Of a stretch of DNA of 64,000 nt, positions 35,259 to 44,053 are shown piece after piece. The first letter of the stretch is position 1. The number at the start of each line of letters is the position of its first letter. Below the pieces are notes generated by a model. That model did no database searches. It had not been told where the DNA came from and worked only from the letters and a program-made list of their open reading frames with translations. The position numbers were made by a program, and so were the translations under genes. Source of the stretch: Phycisphaerales bacterium (lineage in GTDB: Bacteria; Planctomycetota; Phycisphaerae; Phycisphaerales; SM1A02); contig JASMLR010000007.1 of NCBI GenBank assembly GCA_030748575.1, positions 1-64,000 of the forward strand, given 5' to 3'.

Positions 35259-37375
35259 CCGACGTCTCCCAGTCCCAGCCAGGTGCCATGGGCCTTGAGC
35301 AGCCGCCGCCTCAGAAGGCCGTGCTCGGGCCGCGTCAGGAGCGGATCGTCGGCGATCCACGCCTCGGCGTCCCGGCGGGCGAGCCCGAGCAGTTCCAGAT
35401 CCCGAGGCAGGGCGGCAATCCGAAAGGGCGGCATGCCCGATTGTCTCGCGCCGAAGAGTTCGCCCGGCCCACGAATCTCGAAGTCACGTTCGGCAATTCG
35501 GAAGCCATCCGTCGTCTCCACCATCGCTTCCAGCCGGCGGCGACCTTCATCGGTGCGGGGCTCGCTGATCAGCACACATCGTCCGGGCATGTCACCGCGG
35601 CCGACTCGCCCGCGGAGCTGGTGGAGCTGCGCGAGCCCGAAGCGGTCGGCGTCTTCAATCACCATGAGCGTTGCTTCCGGGACATCCACGCCGACTTCGA
35701 TGACCGTGGTAGCGAGGAGTACATCGGTCTCACCGCAGCGAAAGCCCTGCATGACGTCGTCTCGCTCCGCCGCGTCGAGCCGGCCGTGCATGGCCGCCAT
35801 TCGACATGCCCGCAGTGGTCCTGTGGAGAGTCGTTCAAGGTGGCTGTTGAGGTCGGTCAGCCCGGTTTCAGACTCGTCGATCAGGGGTACGACGATGAAG
35901 GTCCGCTCGCCTCGATGGGCCCGCGCCGCGACATCCTCGTACACGCCGTTTGCCGCCGACGGCACAACGTGGACCGTCTCGACCGGCGAGCGGCCCGGAG
36001 GCATTTCGTCAATGACGGAGACGTCCAGGTCTCCGAAGATCGTGAGCGAAAGCGTTCGAGGGATGGGCGTCGCAGTCATGACCAGTTGGTGCGGGCTCCG
36101 CGTCTCATCGGCCGCCTTGCTCCGAAGGGCAGCCCGCTGCCGCACACCGAAGCGATGTTGCTCGTCCGTGACGGCGACGGCCAGATCTCTGAACATCACG
36201 TCACTGGTCAGCACGGCGTGGGTGCCAATGACGAGGTCCACCTCGCCGCCGGCAATCTGATCGAGGAGGTCCCGTCGCTGCGCCGGGCTCGCCGAGCCGG
36301 TCAGCAGGGCGATGCGGACTGGCGCGTCCCGAAGCAGGGCTCGGATGGTCCGATCGTGCTGTTCAGCGAGCAGTTCGGTCGGAGAGACGAGCGCCGCCTG
36401 CTTGCCGTGCGCGACGGCCTGGAGCATCGCCGCGACGGCAACGACCGTTTTGCCGCTGCCGACGTCTCCCTGCAGAAGCCGGTTCATGGGCACGGAGGAG
36501 GCAAGGTCGTCCCCGATCTCGTCCATCACCCGTTGCTGCGCGGGCGTCGGTTCAAACGGAATCCGGGCGGCAATGCGTTGGCGGACTTCGGGTGTGCGAG
36601 GCAGCGGCGCCGCTTGAAGGTGTGTGTGCCGGTGGTATCGCTTCATCATGACGCCCAGTTGCAGCATCAGGAGTTCGTCGAGGGCGAGCCGCCGGCGGGC
36701 CGCGAGCATCTGCTCTTCAAACTCGGGGCGATGCAGATGTTGATAGGCGACGCGAAGCGAAGGGAGGTTGCGGTCCGTGCGATAGGCATCAGTGAGATGA
36801 TCTTCCAGCAGGGCCGTCGCGTCCGGAAGGATGCGTTCGATGATGTCGGCAAGGGCGTCCGAGGAGACGGCGTCGGATGCGGGGTACACCGGCGTCAGCA
36901 CGGCTGGTCCCTCGCTGGATGTTGGTGGCACCAGCGGCGCCGACGGCTCGAGCAGACTCCACGTGGGATTGGCGATCTGCGCTCGCTTTCGGTACACGCG
37001 GGCCTGGCCGGTCGCGGTCAGTCGCATGCCGGGGTGCAGTTTGCGGCGAATCCACGGTTGATTGAAGAAGACGAGATCCATCTCACCTGATTCATCTTCG
37101 ATGACGACCACGACCTTGCTGGACCGCCCGAACCCGCGGTCGATGGACACCACCTCGCCGCGGACCACCATCTCGTCGCGGGTGTCCGTCGCGGCCTCGG
37201 CCGCGACCTGCTCGAGTTGCTGCCAGGGGCGGGTTCGCCGATACCGGCTCGGCGCGTGGAGCAGCAGGTCGGCGACGCACCGCAGACCCATCCGCCGCAG
37301 CCCCGCAGCCGCAGCGGCATCCACGCCCGGGAGCGATTCGACCGCCGTCGTCAGCGTCAGTTCGGTGGCCTTCAT
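35255..37375 (-). CDS. recG: ATP-dependent DNA helicase RecG
   Basis: 706 aa from ATG 37375. The OB-fold wedge domain is near residues 40-150 (SIDRGFGRSSKVVVVIEDESG in parts). Helicase motifs: LLQGDVGSGKTVVA (I), 'LVSPTELLAEQH' (Ia), GTHAVLT, 'VTDEQHRFGVRQR' (II, DEQH), 'MTATPIPRTL' (III), and the RecG wedge-lock 'LHQLRGRVGRG' (VI). It remodels stalled replication forks. It is divergent from xseA (59-bp gap) and heads the recG-polX-ffh operon. Confidence 0.96.
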   Translation of the reverse strand: MKATELTLTTAVESLPGVDAAAAAGLRRMGLRCVADLLLHAPSRYRRTRPWQQLEQVAAEAATDTRDEMVVRGEVVSIDRGFGRSSKVVVVIEDESGEMDLVFFNQPWIRRKLHPGMRLTATGQARVYRKRAQIANPTWSLLEPSAPLVPPTSSEGPAVLTPVYPASDAVSSDALADIIERILPDATALLEDHLTDAYRTDRNLPSLRVAYQHLHRPEFEEQMLAARRRLALDELLMLQLGVMMKRYHRHTHLQAAPLPRTPEVRQRIAARIPFEPTPAQQRVMDEIGDDLASSVPMNRLLQGDVGSGKTVVAVAAMLQAVAHGKQAALVSPTELLAEQHDRTIRALLRDAPVRIALLTGSASPAQRRDLLDQIAGGEVDLVIGTHAVLTSDVMFRDLAVAVTDEQHRFGVRQRAALRSKAADETRSPHQLVMTATPIPRTLSLTIFGDLDVSVIDEMPPGRSPVETVHVVPSAANGVYEDVAARAHRGERTFIVVPLIDESETGLTDLNSHLERLSTGPLRACRMAAMHGRLDAAERDDVMQGFRCGETDVLLATTVIEVGVDVPEATLMVIEDADRFGLAQLHQLRGRVGRGDMPGRCVLISEPRTDEGRRRLEAMVETTDGFRIAERDFEIRGPGELFGARQSGMPPFRIAALPRDLELLGLARRDAEAWIADDPLLTRPEHGLLRRRLLKAHGTWLGLGDVG

Positions 37376-37434
37376 GACGGATGCAGTATCGCTGATCGGC
37401 GGGGGTGGCGTGCTGTGTGGTATATGAAGCGGTG

Positions 37435-38817
37435 ATGAGCCAACTTCCCTTTGACTGGAAACCGGCAGCAGCGGCGAAGGCGTCCACGCCACCCATGCAG
37501 GTGAGCGACCTGTCGGCGCGAATCTCGGCCGCGTTGGACGCCGGCGTCCCCGATCCGGTCGTCGTGACGGGGGAAGTCGGCACCTGCAACACACACTCAA
37601 CGAGCGGGCACTGGTTCTTCACGCTCAAGGACGATCAGGCGGAGGTGTCATGCGTCATGTGGGCGGCGGACACCCGTGGGGCGAACATCCGCATCGAAAC
37701 CGGCCTGGCCGTCGATGTCCGTGGATCTGTGGTCCATTGGGCCCGAGGCGGCAGGACGCAACTTCGAGCCCGGTCGATTCGCCACGCTGGCGAGGGCGAC
37801 CGGCAGGCCGCACTGCGACGGCTTCGCGAGGAACTGCGGGCAGCGGGCTGGTTCGATCCGGCGAACAAGCAGGCATTGCCCCGCGTGCCCCGGGCTGTCG
37901 CCGTGCTCACCAGCGCGGCTGCTGCGGCGCTGCACGACGTCCGGGCCAGGGCGGCGGCTCGGTGGCCCGCGTGCCGGCTGGTCCATGTCGACGTGCCGGT
38001 CCAGGGCAGCGGCGCTGCAGCCAGAATCGCCGCGGCCATCGCCGAGGTGGACGCGTCGGCCGAGGGGACCGACATCGATGCGTTGCTGCTCACCCGCGGC
38101 GGCGGGTCCGCGGAGGACCTCGATGTCTTCAACGATCGGAGCATCGCGGCCGCCCTGCACGCTGCCCGGCTCCCGACGGTCGTCGCCATCGGCCACGAGT
38201 CCGACACGACCATCGCTGAGTTGGTTGCTGACGCCCGCGCGTCGACACCATCGGCGGCGGTGGAACTGCTGCTTCCGGATCGGATGGAAGAGCGGCAGCG
38301 GTTGGATCAGGCGGCGGCCTTGCTGGACCGGCGGGCCGCGAGGCGGGTCTCGGCCGCCGAAGACCGGCTGTCGGTGGCGAGGCAGGCGCTGGAGCGGAGC
38401 GTGAAGATCTGCATCGAGCGAGCGGAATCGGCCGTCAGCAGGGCCGAGGCGAAGCTGGCGGCCAGAGCGCCGCACGCGGTGGTAGCCGATCGCCGCGGAA
38501 GGCTCGAGCGAAAGGCGTCGGCCCTGCATCAGGCGGCCCGAGCGATGGGGACCGATGCCGCTCGTCGGCTCGATCAGATCACGCTCGTGGCGGCAACGAA
38601 GCGGCGTCTGGCCGCGAGCAGGGCCGCGGTCGATGAGCGAGCGTCCGTTCTTGACGCGCTCAGCCCCGACGCGGTGCTTGCGCGGGGATTTTCGCTGACG
38701 CTCGATGAGCACGGGCGGGTCGTTCGGCGGGCCGGCGACGTGGCCACTGGAGATGTGATCGAGTCGAGGCTCGCTGAGGGATCCGTTCGATCCGTGGTCC
38801 AGCCGGGTGGCGAGTAG
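37435..38817 (+). CDS. xseA: exodeoxyribonuclease VII large subunit
   Basis: 460 aa from ATG 37435. OB-fold N-domain ('VVTGEVGTCNTHSTSGHWFFTLKD'-like, residues ~38-100), catalytic region 'GDRQAALRRLREELRAAGWFDP', the conserved LLLTRGGGSAEDLDVFND and 'VVAIGHESDTTIAELVADARASTPSAA', then a coiled-coil stalk. With XseB it degrades single-stranded DNA to acid-soluble oligonucleotides. The small subunit gene follows 26 bp later. Confidence 0.95.
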   Translation: MSQLPFDWKPAAAAKASTPPMQVSDLSARISAALDAGVPDPVVVTGEVGTCNTHSTSGHWFFTLKDDQAEVSCVMWAADTRGANIRIETGLAVDVRGSVVHWARGGRTQLRARSIRHAGEGDRQAALRRLREELRAAGWFDPANKQALPRVPRAVAVLTSAAAAALHDVRARAAARWPACRLVHVDVPVQGSGAAARIAAAIAEVDASAEGTDIDALLLTRGGGSAEDLDVFNDRSIAAALHAARLPTVVAIGHESDTTIAELVADARASTPSAAVELLLPDRMEERQRLDQAAALLDRRAARRVSAAEDRLSVARQALERSVKICIERAESAVSRAEAKLAARAPHAVVADRRGRLERKASALHQAARAMGTDAARRLDQITLVAATKRRLAASRAAVDERASVLDALSPDAVLARGFSLTLDEHGRVVRRAGDVATGDVIESRLAEGSVRSVVQPGGE

Positions 38818-38843
38818 CGGCGGGGCGATTTACCCTTCCGGGC

Positions 38844-39074
38844 ATGCCCGACGACGCTCCAGACCCGGCCGCCATGAAGTTTGACGAGGCCATCTCCGAA
38901 CTGGAGACCATCATCAGGAAGATTGACGGCGGCGACGTCGGTCTGGAGGAGGCCATGGTGGCCCATCGCCGGGGACGAGCCTTGGTCGCGCGGTGCCGGA
39001 GCGTGCTTGATGCCGTATCCGAAGAGTTGGAGAACGCCTCCGACGACGCCGCAGCCGGCGGGGATGCCGGCTGA
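38844..39074 (+). CDS. xseB: exodeoxyribonuclease VII small subunit
   Basis: 76 aa. 'KFDEAISELETIIRKIDGGDVGLEEAM' is the XseB signature, forming the helical hairpin that binds the XseA stalk. ATG 38844 is used; ATG 38874 (MKFDEA) would give a 66-aa protein closer to the family core and cannot be excluded. Directly followed (3 bp) by the prepilin peptidase gene. Confidence 0.92.
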   Translation: MPDDAPDPAAMKFDEAISELETIIRKIDGGDVGLEEAMVAHRRGRALVARCRSVLDAVSEELENASDDAAAGGDAG

Positions 39075-39077
39075 CCC

Positions 39078-40406
39078 GTGCTCGCGAACCTTGGTGCAGT
39101 CGACGCGTTGTTGCGACACGGACCCTGGCTGGTGTTCGTGTTTGCCTTTGGCGCCTGCGTCGGGAGCTTTCTCAACGTTGTGAACTGGCGCATGCCGCGG
39201 GGCATGTCCCTGTCTCAACCGCCAAGTCGCTGCCCGACCTGCGGGGGGCGGCTTCGTTTCTTCCGGGAGAACCTGCCCATTCTCGGGTGGGTTCTTCTCC
39301 GCGGAAAGTGCCGATTCTGCCGCACCCGCATCAGCCCGGTGTATCCCCTTGTCGAGTTGGCGATCGCCTTGCTGTTTGCCGGACTGTATGTGGTGTTGTT
39401 CATGGCCGGCCCGCAGGACACGTGGTGGTGGGAGGTCGGCGGCGCCTGGTGGAGCCGCCAGCAATTCCTGTTTGCCTGGCCTGCCTGGATGGCGCTGGCA
39501 TTCCTGTTTGCAGGGCTTTTCTCGATGACGGTGATCGATGCCAGGACGTTCACGATTCCCATTCAGATTCCCACCTTTGTGGCGATCTCGGCATTCGTGT
39601 TCTGGGGACTCGAAGCGATGATGGCGCGGCATGGGGGGGTTGGCGCCGCGTCGTGGCCCATTCCAGGTACCGGATGGCCGGCCACGGGGGCGGCGATCGG
39701 CGGAGGGCTGGGCGTGGTCGTGGCCATGTCGCTGCTCGCATCGGGCAGGCTCCGGCCCAGTTTCCATGACTATGAGGACTTTCTGAAGGAAGGGGAAGTG
39801 CTGGCCGACTATCCCCACGCCCGCCGAGAGATGGGCGTCGAACTCTGCTATCTCGCCCCGATTCTGGCGGGCATCGTGCTCGGGGCGGTGGCGTTGTCCG
39901 GCCTCGAGGGCGTGCCGCCCAGGTGGATGCAGGCGGTTGGGGGCTCCCTGCTGGGATGGCTCGTCGGGGGAGGCATCGTGTGGGCGATCCGCATGCTGGG
40001 CACCCTGGCCTTCGGCAAGGAGGCGATGGGCCTGGGTGATGTGCATCTGCTGGCCGCGGTAGGCGCGGTGCTGGGCTGGTTTGAGCCGATTCTGATCTTC
40101 TTCCTGGCCCCATTCCTGGGATTGACCTGGACGCTGCTCGCCGCCCTCGCCGGCGCCTTTCGAGGCCGGCCGTGGCGAGAACTGCCCTACGGGCCGCACC
40201 TCGCGGTGGCGACCGTGGCCGTGTTTCTGGCCCGGCCTGTCGTCAGCGAAGGCTGGCGAAAGATCATGCCAGCGGTCGAGATGCCCGAAGCGGGCCTCGT
40301 CGTACCGGTGGACAACTCCCACGATTGGACAGATTCGGGATCAGCGGGTCCAATGTCACCGGGCGCGGGGACCGCGCCGTCAACCGAAGGAACGACAGTC
40401 CGTTGA
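39078..40406 (+). CDS. prepilin peptidase (A24 family)
   Basis: 442 aa from GTG 39078. The N-terminal methylase-type domain has 'GACVGSFLNVVNWRMPRGMSLSQP' and two Cys pairs (CPTCGG; CRFCRTR). Peptidase aspartates lie in 'MTVIDARTFTIP' and 'MGLGDVHLLAAVG'. It is longer than typical PilD (~270 aa) because of a ~110-residue insert with hydrophobic and acidic segments between the two Asp motifs, plus a C-terminal tail. It processes type IV pilin or type II secretion pseudopilin leaders, but no pilin genes are in the window. Confidence 0.9.
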   Translation: MLANLGAVDALLRHGPWLVFVFAFGACVGSFLNVVNWRMPRGMSLSQPPSRCPTCGGRLRFFRENLPILGWVLLRGKCRFCRTRISPVYPLVELAIALLFAGLYVVLFMAGPQDTWWWEVGGAWWSRQQFLFAWPAWMALAFLFAGLFSMTVIDARTFTIPIQIPTFVAISAFVFWGLEAMMARHGGVGAASWPIPGTGWPATGAAIGGGLGVVVAMSLLASGRLRPSFHDYEDFLKEGEVLADYPHARREMGVELCYLAPILAGIVLGAVALSGLEGVPPRWMQAVGGSLLGWLVGGGIVWAIRMLGTLAFGKEAMGLGDVHLLAAVGAVLGWFEPILIFFLAPFLGLTWTLLAALAGAFRGRPWRELPYGPHLAVATVAVFLARPVVSEGWRKIMPAVEMPEAGLVVPVDNSHDWTDSGSAGPMSPGAGTAPSTEGTTVR

Positions 40407-40423
40407 GGAAAGGAAACCCAACC

Positions 40424-41068
40424 ATGCGGATGACCATGCCAACCACCATCGCCTTGACGCTGCTCGCTGCAGCTGCCACCGGCTGCGAGAGTCAGCAGGA
40501 GAAGGACCGGCTGACCCTGCTCGAGCAGGAGAACACGGAGCTTCGCACGCAGCTGGACGAACGCGACAAGGCGCTCGATGCCGCCAATGGCGAACTTCGA
40601 ACCGCCAACTCGTCCATCCGCGAGTGGCAGGAGAAGTACAACTCCGCCGAGGAAGAGTGGGCCACCGCCCAGCCGGCCGATGGCTTTGAGGGCATCGAAG
40701 GCGTGTCAGCGACGTACGGGCCGAACGACGTGACCGTGTCCGTCGAGGGCGATGTGCTCTTTGACTCCGGTCGCACCACGCTCAAGCCGGCCGCGAAGCA
40801 GGCGCTCAATCGCGTGGCCAATGTCCTGAGGTCGCAGTATCCCGGCAGGGCGATCATCGTGGCCGGGCATACCGACTCCGACCCGATTCGCAAGAGTGGC
40901 CACAAGAGCAACTATCACCTCGGTTTCGAGCGTGGGTGGGCCGTTCGCAACTTCCTGACGTCCAACGGTGTGTCGACAGATGACATCGCGGTCATGAGTT
41001 ACGGACCGGACCGCCCGAAGGACTCATCGCAGAAGAGCCGTCGCGTGGAGATCGTCGTCGCCCAGTGA
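40424..41068 (+). CDS. OmpA/Pal-like lipoprotein with coiled coil
   Basis: 214 aa; GAGGAAAGG upstream supports ATG 40424. Lipoprotein signal ending AAATGC, a coiled coil (residues ~25-75, 'LLEQENTELRTQLDERDKAL'), then an OmpA domain: DVLFDSGRTTLKP, IIVAGHTDSDP, 'NYHLGFERGWAVRNFL', KSRRVEIVV. The RA dyad of usual OmpA domains is RGW here. It is a second, smaller relative of the lipoprotein at 27946-28776. It starts 17 bp after the prepilin peptidase gene and is probably anchored in an outer membrane and the wall. Confidence 0.86.
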   Translation: MRMTMPTTIALTLLAAAATGCESQQEKDRLTLLEQENTELRTQLDERDKALDAANGELRTANSSIREWQEKYNSAEEEWATAQPADGFEGIEGVSATYGPNDVTVSVEGDVLFDSGRTTLKPAAKQALNRVANVLRSQYPGRAIIVAGHTDSDPIRKSGHKSNYHLGFERGWAVRNFLTSNGVSTDDIAVMSYGPDRPKDSSQKSRRVEIVVAQ

Positions 41069-41095
41069 GGCGTCGGTCAGTTGAACGCGCCATGT

Positions 41096-41112
41096 CCGGG
41101 GCCTGACCCCGG
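41096..41112 (+). terminator. GC-rich hairpin between ompA-like gene and kup
   Basis: CCGGGG-CCTGA-CCCCGG, a 6-bp all-GC stem 28 nt after the OmpA-like stop. There is no T-run after it, so it is at best a weak intrinsic terminator or a pause site. Confidence 0.3.
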
Positions 41113-41130
41113 GTCTGGTAGGGTGCGCGC

Positions 41131-43008
41131 ATGGGTCGGTCGGAGCACGCGAGGAAGGGCACGCCACTCTTGGCGCTCGGCGCCATCGGTGTGGTGTTTG
41201 GCGACATCGGGACCAGCCCGCTGTATGCGCTTCGCGCCACGCTTTCGTTCTCCGCGACGCCGTCTGCCGAAGAGACGGTGCTGGGGACGCTGTCGATCAT
41301 CATCTGGGGACTTCTGCTCATTGTGGGGGGCAAGTACATCTCGCTGCTGTTGCGGGCGGACAACGGCGGTGAGGGCGGGCTCTTTGCGCTGCTGGCACTG
41401 ACGCGGTCCCGGGATGACACGCCTGCGCAGGGCCGTGGACGGTGGCTGCTCTGGTTGGCGCTGCTCGGGGCTGCCCTCCTGTACGGGGACGGCATCATTA
41501 CGCCGGCCATCAGCGTCCTGAGCGCCATGGGCGGGCTGGCGCCCGTACACGGGCCGGAGCATGCCCACTGGGTGGTTGTGGCGTCTGCGTTCATTGTCGT
41601 CGGCGTGTTTCTGACGCAGCGACTGGGAAGCGGCCGCATCGGCTGGCTGGTCGGGCCGCTCATGCTCGCCTGGTTTGTGCTCATCGCTGCGTTGGGCGTC
41701 CGGGCCATTCTTGATGCGCCGGGCGTGCTTCGCGCCTTCTCGCCGGTCTGGGCCGTGCAACTGGTCGGGTCATCGCCGGGCACTGCGTTTGCCATGTTGG
41801 GTGGCGTCGTGCTGTGCCTGACCGGCGCCGAAGCTCTGTACGCCGACATGGGGCACTTTGGCCGCCGCGCGATTGCGGTGGCGTGGTGGTGCGTCGTGTG
41901 CCCCAGCCTGCTCCTGGCCTACCTGGGGCAGGGGGCGGTCATCCTCAGCGCGAACAAACTCGTTGGCAATCCCTTCTTTGAACTCGTGCCGCCGACCATG
42001 CTTGTTCCCATGGTCGTTGCGGCAACGCTGGCGGCCATCATCGCGTCGCAGGCCATCATCAGCGGCGTGTTTTCGATGACCCGGCAGTTGGCGCAGCAGG
42101 GACTCATTCCGCCCCTGCGGGTCATTCACACGTCCGATGTCGAGGGGCAGATCTATCTGCCGGCCATCAACGTCCTCATGGCTGTGGCCTGTGTGCTGGT
42201 GGTTCTGCTCTTCGGCAGTGCCGAGCGGCTCGCCGGCGCCTACGGGCTTGCGGTGACCGGCGTCATGGCAGTCAGCACGGTCTTGTTTGCCGTCGTCGCT
42301 CGCAGGCGGTGGCACTGGCCGATGTTCGCCGTGATTCCGGCCATCGTCGTGTTGTTGTCGGTGGACCTGCTCCTTGTTGCGGCCAACGCGCTCAAGATTC
42401 CCGAGGGGGGCTGGATGCCTCTGGCCGTCGCGGTGCTCGTCCTCTGGATCATCGGCGTGTGGCGGGCCGGCATGCGGCGTATCAATCGCAATCGTCTGGA
42501 GGACGGGCTGCCGCTCACGCGATTCGTCGACTCAGTTGCAAAGACGCCGCGATGGCCCGGGACGGGCGTGTTCTTCGGCCGCGATCCCTCCACCACGCCG
42601 GTGACGATTCGCAAACTTCAGCGGCATGTCCCAACGCTGCCTGAAACGGTGGTCGTCGTGCATCTCCAGCCACTCGGCGTGCCCCGCGTGCCGTTCCAGA
42701 ACCGGCTGCGGGTCGAAGATCTGGGCTCGGGCGTCTGGCGGGCGACCGTGCGGTTCGGATATCTGCAGCCCCCTGATATGCCGTCCATGCTTCGGGACGC
42801 GTCTGAGCGAGGTGTGCCTGCGGATCCGGCGTCCACCAGTTACTGGGTCCGCCGCGAGCAGGTCTCGCTGGCCGGAACCCACGCGGGCATGGGGCGGTGG
42901 CGACTCGCCATGTTTGCCTTCATGCTGCGGAACGCCAACGTGCTTCCTGACATGCTGGACCTGCCACCACGGCGAACGGTGGAAATGGGCATGCGAACGT
43001 CGCTGTAG
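41131..43008 (+). CDS. kup: potassium uptake protein Kup
   Basis: 625 aa, the usual Kup length. About twelve membrane helices; family motif 'GAIGVVFGDIGTSPLYALRA' at the N-terminus, 'LLRADNGGEGGLFALLAL', and 'GDGIITPAISVLSAMGGL'. The ~150-residue C-terminal cytoplasmic domain begins with 'KTPRWPGTGVFFGRDPSTTP'. A K+/H+ symporter for constitutive potassium uptake. Stand-alone gene; convergent with mlaD. Confidence 0.96.
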   Translation: MGRSEHARKGTPLLALGAIGVVFGDIGTSPLYALRATLSFSATPSAEETVLGTLSIIIWGLLLIVGGKYISLLLRADNGGEGGLFALLALTRSRDDTPAQGRGRWLLWLALLGAALLYGDGIITPAISVLSAMGGLAPVHGPEHAHWVVVASAFIVVGVFLTQRLGSGRIGWLVGPLMLAWFVLIAALGVRAILDAPGVLRAFSPVWAVQLVGSSPGTAFAMLGGVVLCLTGAEALYADMGHFGRRAIAVAWWCVVCPSLLLAYLGQGAVILSANKLVGNPFFELVPPTMLVPMVVAATLAAIIASQAIISGVFSMTRQLAQQGLIPPLRVIHTSDVEGQIYLPAINVLMAVACVLVVLLFGSAERLAGAYGLAVTGVMAVSTVLFAVVARRRWHWPMFAVIPAIVVLLSVDLLLVAANALKIPEGGWMPLAVAVLVLWIIGVWRAGMRRINRNRLEDGLPLTRFVDSVAKTPRWPGTGVFFGRDPSTTPVTIRKLQRHVPTLPETVVVVHLQPLGVPRVPFQNRLRVEDLGSGVWRATVRFGYLQPPDMPSMLRDASERGVPADPASTSYWVRREQVSLAGTHAGMGRWRLAMFAFMLRNANVLPDMLDLPPRRTVEMGMRTSL

Positions 43009-43020
43009 TTGGCCCCGGGG

Positions 43021-43046
43021 GCATTTCGGTGGGGCATTTCGGTGGG
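43021..43046. repeat. 13-bp tandem repeat (2 copies) between kup and mlaD
   Basis: GCATTTCGGTGGG occurs twice in tandem in the 67-bp convergent gap. It is likely neutral slippage; no terminator hairpin accompanies it. Confidence 0.6.
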
Positions 43047-43075
43047 GCAGTCCGGGGGGGCAAGCCAGCGGCCGG

Positions 43076-44053
43076 TCAGGGGGCCAGCAGCGGCCCGACC
43101 CCTTCTTCCCGGATCTGCTCGACCATCAGCCGCATCGACTCGGCAAGGCGGTCGAGTTGCGCAGCGGTTTGTTCCAGCCGGTTGTAGAGGTCCGGGTTGG
43201 TCAGCAACTGCCCGGCGGTGCCTTCGCCGCTTTGCATGGACGCCATGATGCCGGCCGCCTGATGCAGCGCCTCAGCGAGGGCCCGTCCGGCGGAAGCGAC
43301 TTCGCCGGCGACCTCGGTCGTTTCACGATCAATCGTGCTGGCCATGTCGTCAAACGTCTCAAGGGCTGTGACGGCCCGGTCAAGACTCGCCAGCGCCATG
43401 TGCATGACTTCGCCTGCGTTCTTTCGGAGTTGGGGATCTTCAAGCCAGGACTGGGCCGCGGCGAGCGTGCGGTCGGCCCTGGCGACGATGGACGGAACAG
43501 TGATCTCTGCCGGCTCCTCGCCTTCGCCCAACATGGCGGCAAGCCCGTCGCCGACCGGTGCCCACCGTGTGCCGAGGTCGGTGATCGCCCCGAGGGCGGG
43601 CCCGACCTGCTCGTCCAGAACCGCCGTGATGTCACGCATGGCCGTCGAGTGAATGCGGCCGCTCAGTTCCGCCGTACCGTCCTTCGGAAGTGTCTCGCCC
43701 GTTCGATCGGGCGGAGACTCCAGATAGAGGTTGGCCGAACCGGTCAGGAGGGACATCACGGTCAGGGGCGTGACGCCGACAGGAACGGAGACGTCTTCAT
43801 CGATGCTCGCGATGATGCGTACCGACCAGGGGCCGGTTGCGATGGGCTCCACACGCTCAATCCCGCCGATCGTCACGCCGTCGAGTTGAACAGTGCTGCT
43901 GTCACCGATCCCGGCGGTCGCCGGGGTCAGCACGGTGAGTGTCCATCGGTTCGTCGTATCGAATTCGCCAAAGAGCTGCAGGAGCACCACGACCGACACG
44001 ACGGCGGCAATGGCGCACACACCGATCAGCCCGTCACGCTTTGTCTCATTCAT
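43076..44053 (-). CDS. mlaD: MCE-domain protein (MlaD-like)
   Basis: 325 aa. One N-terminal transmembrane helix ('LIGVCAIAAVVSVVVLLQLFG') anchors a single MCE domain (residues ~38-125: 'GIGDSSTVQLDGVTIGGIERV'). The long C-terminal helical region includes 'SAGRALAEALHQAAGIMAS' and 'LYNRLEQTAAQLDRLAESMRLM'. In the Mla pathway the MCE hexamer carries lipid between permease and partners. The ATG overlaps the mlaF stop by 4 bp. Confidence 0.88.
   Translation of the reverse strand: MNETKRDGLIGVCAIAAVVSVVVLLQLFGEFDTTNRWTLTVLTPATAGIGDSSTVQLDGVTIGGIERVEPIATGPWSVRIIASIDEDVSVPVGVTPLTVMSLLTGSANLYLESPPDRTGETLPKDGTAELSGRIHSTAMRDITAVLDEQVGPALGAITDLGTRWAPVGDGLAAMLGEGEEPAEITVPSIVARADRTLAAAQSWLEDPQLRKNAGEVMHMALASLDRAVTALETFDDMASTIDRETTEVAGEVASAGRALAEALHQAAGIMASMQSGEGTAGQLLTNPDLYNRLEQTAAQLDRLAESMRLMVEQIREEGVGPLLAP

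Noticed and set aside
41096-41112. Strong intrinsic terminator before kup
   Set aside because: The stem is good but there is no T-run, so only a weak call is kept.
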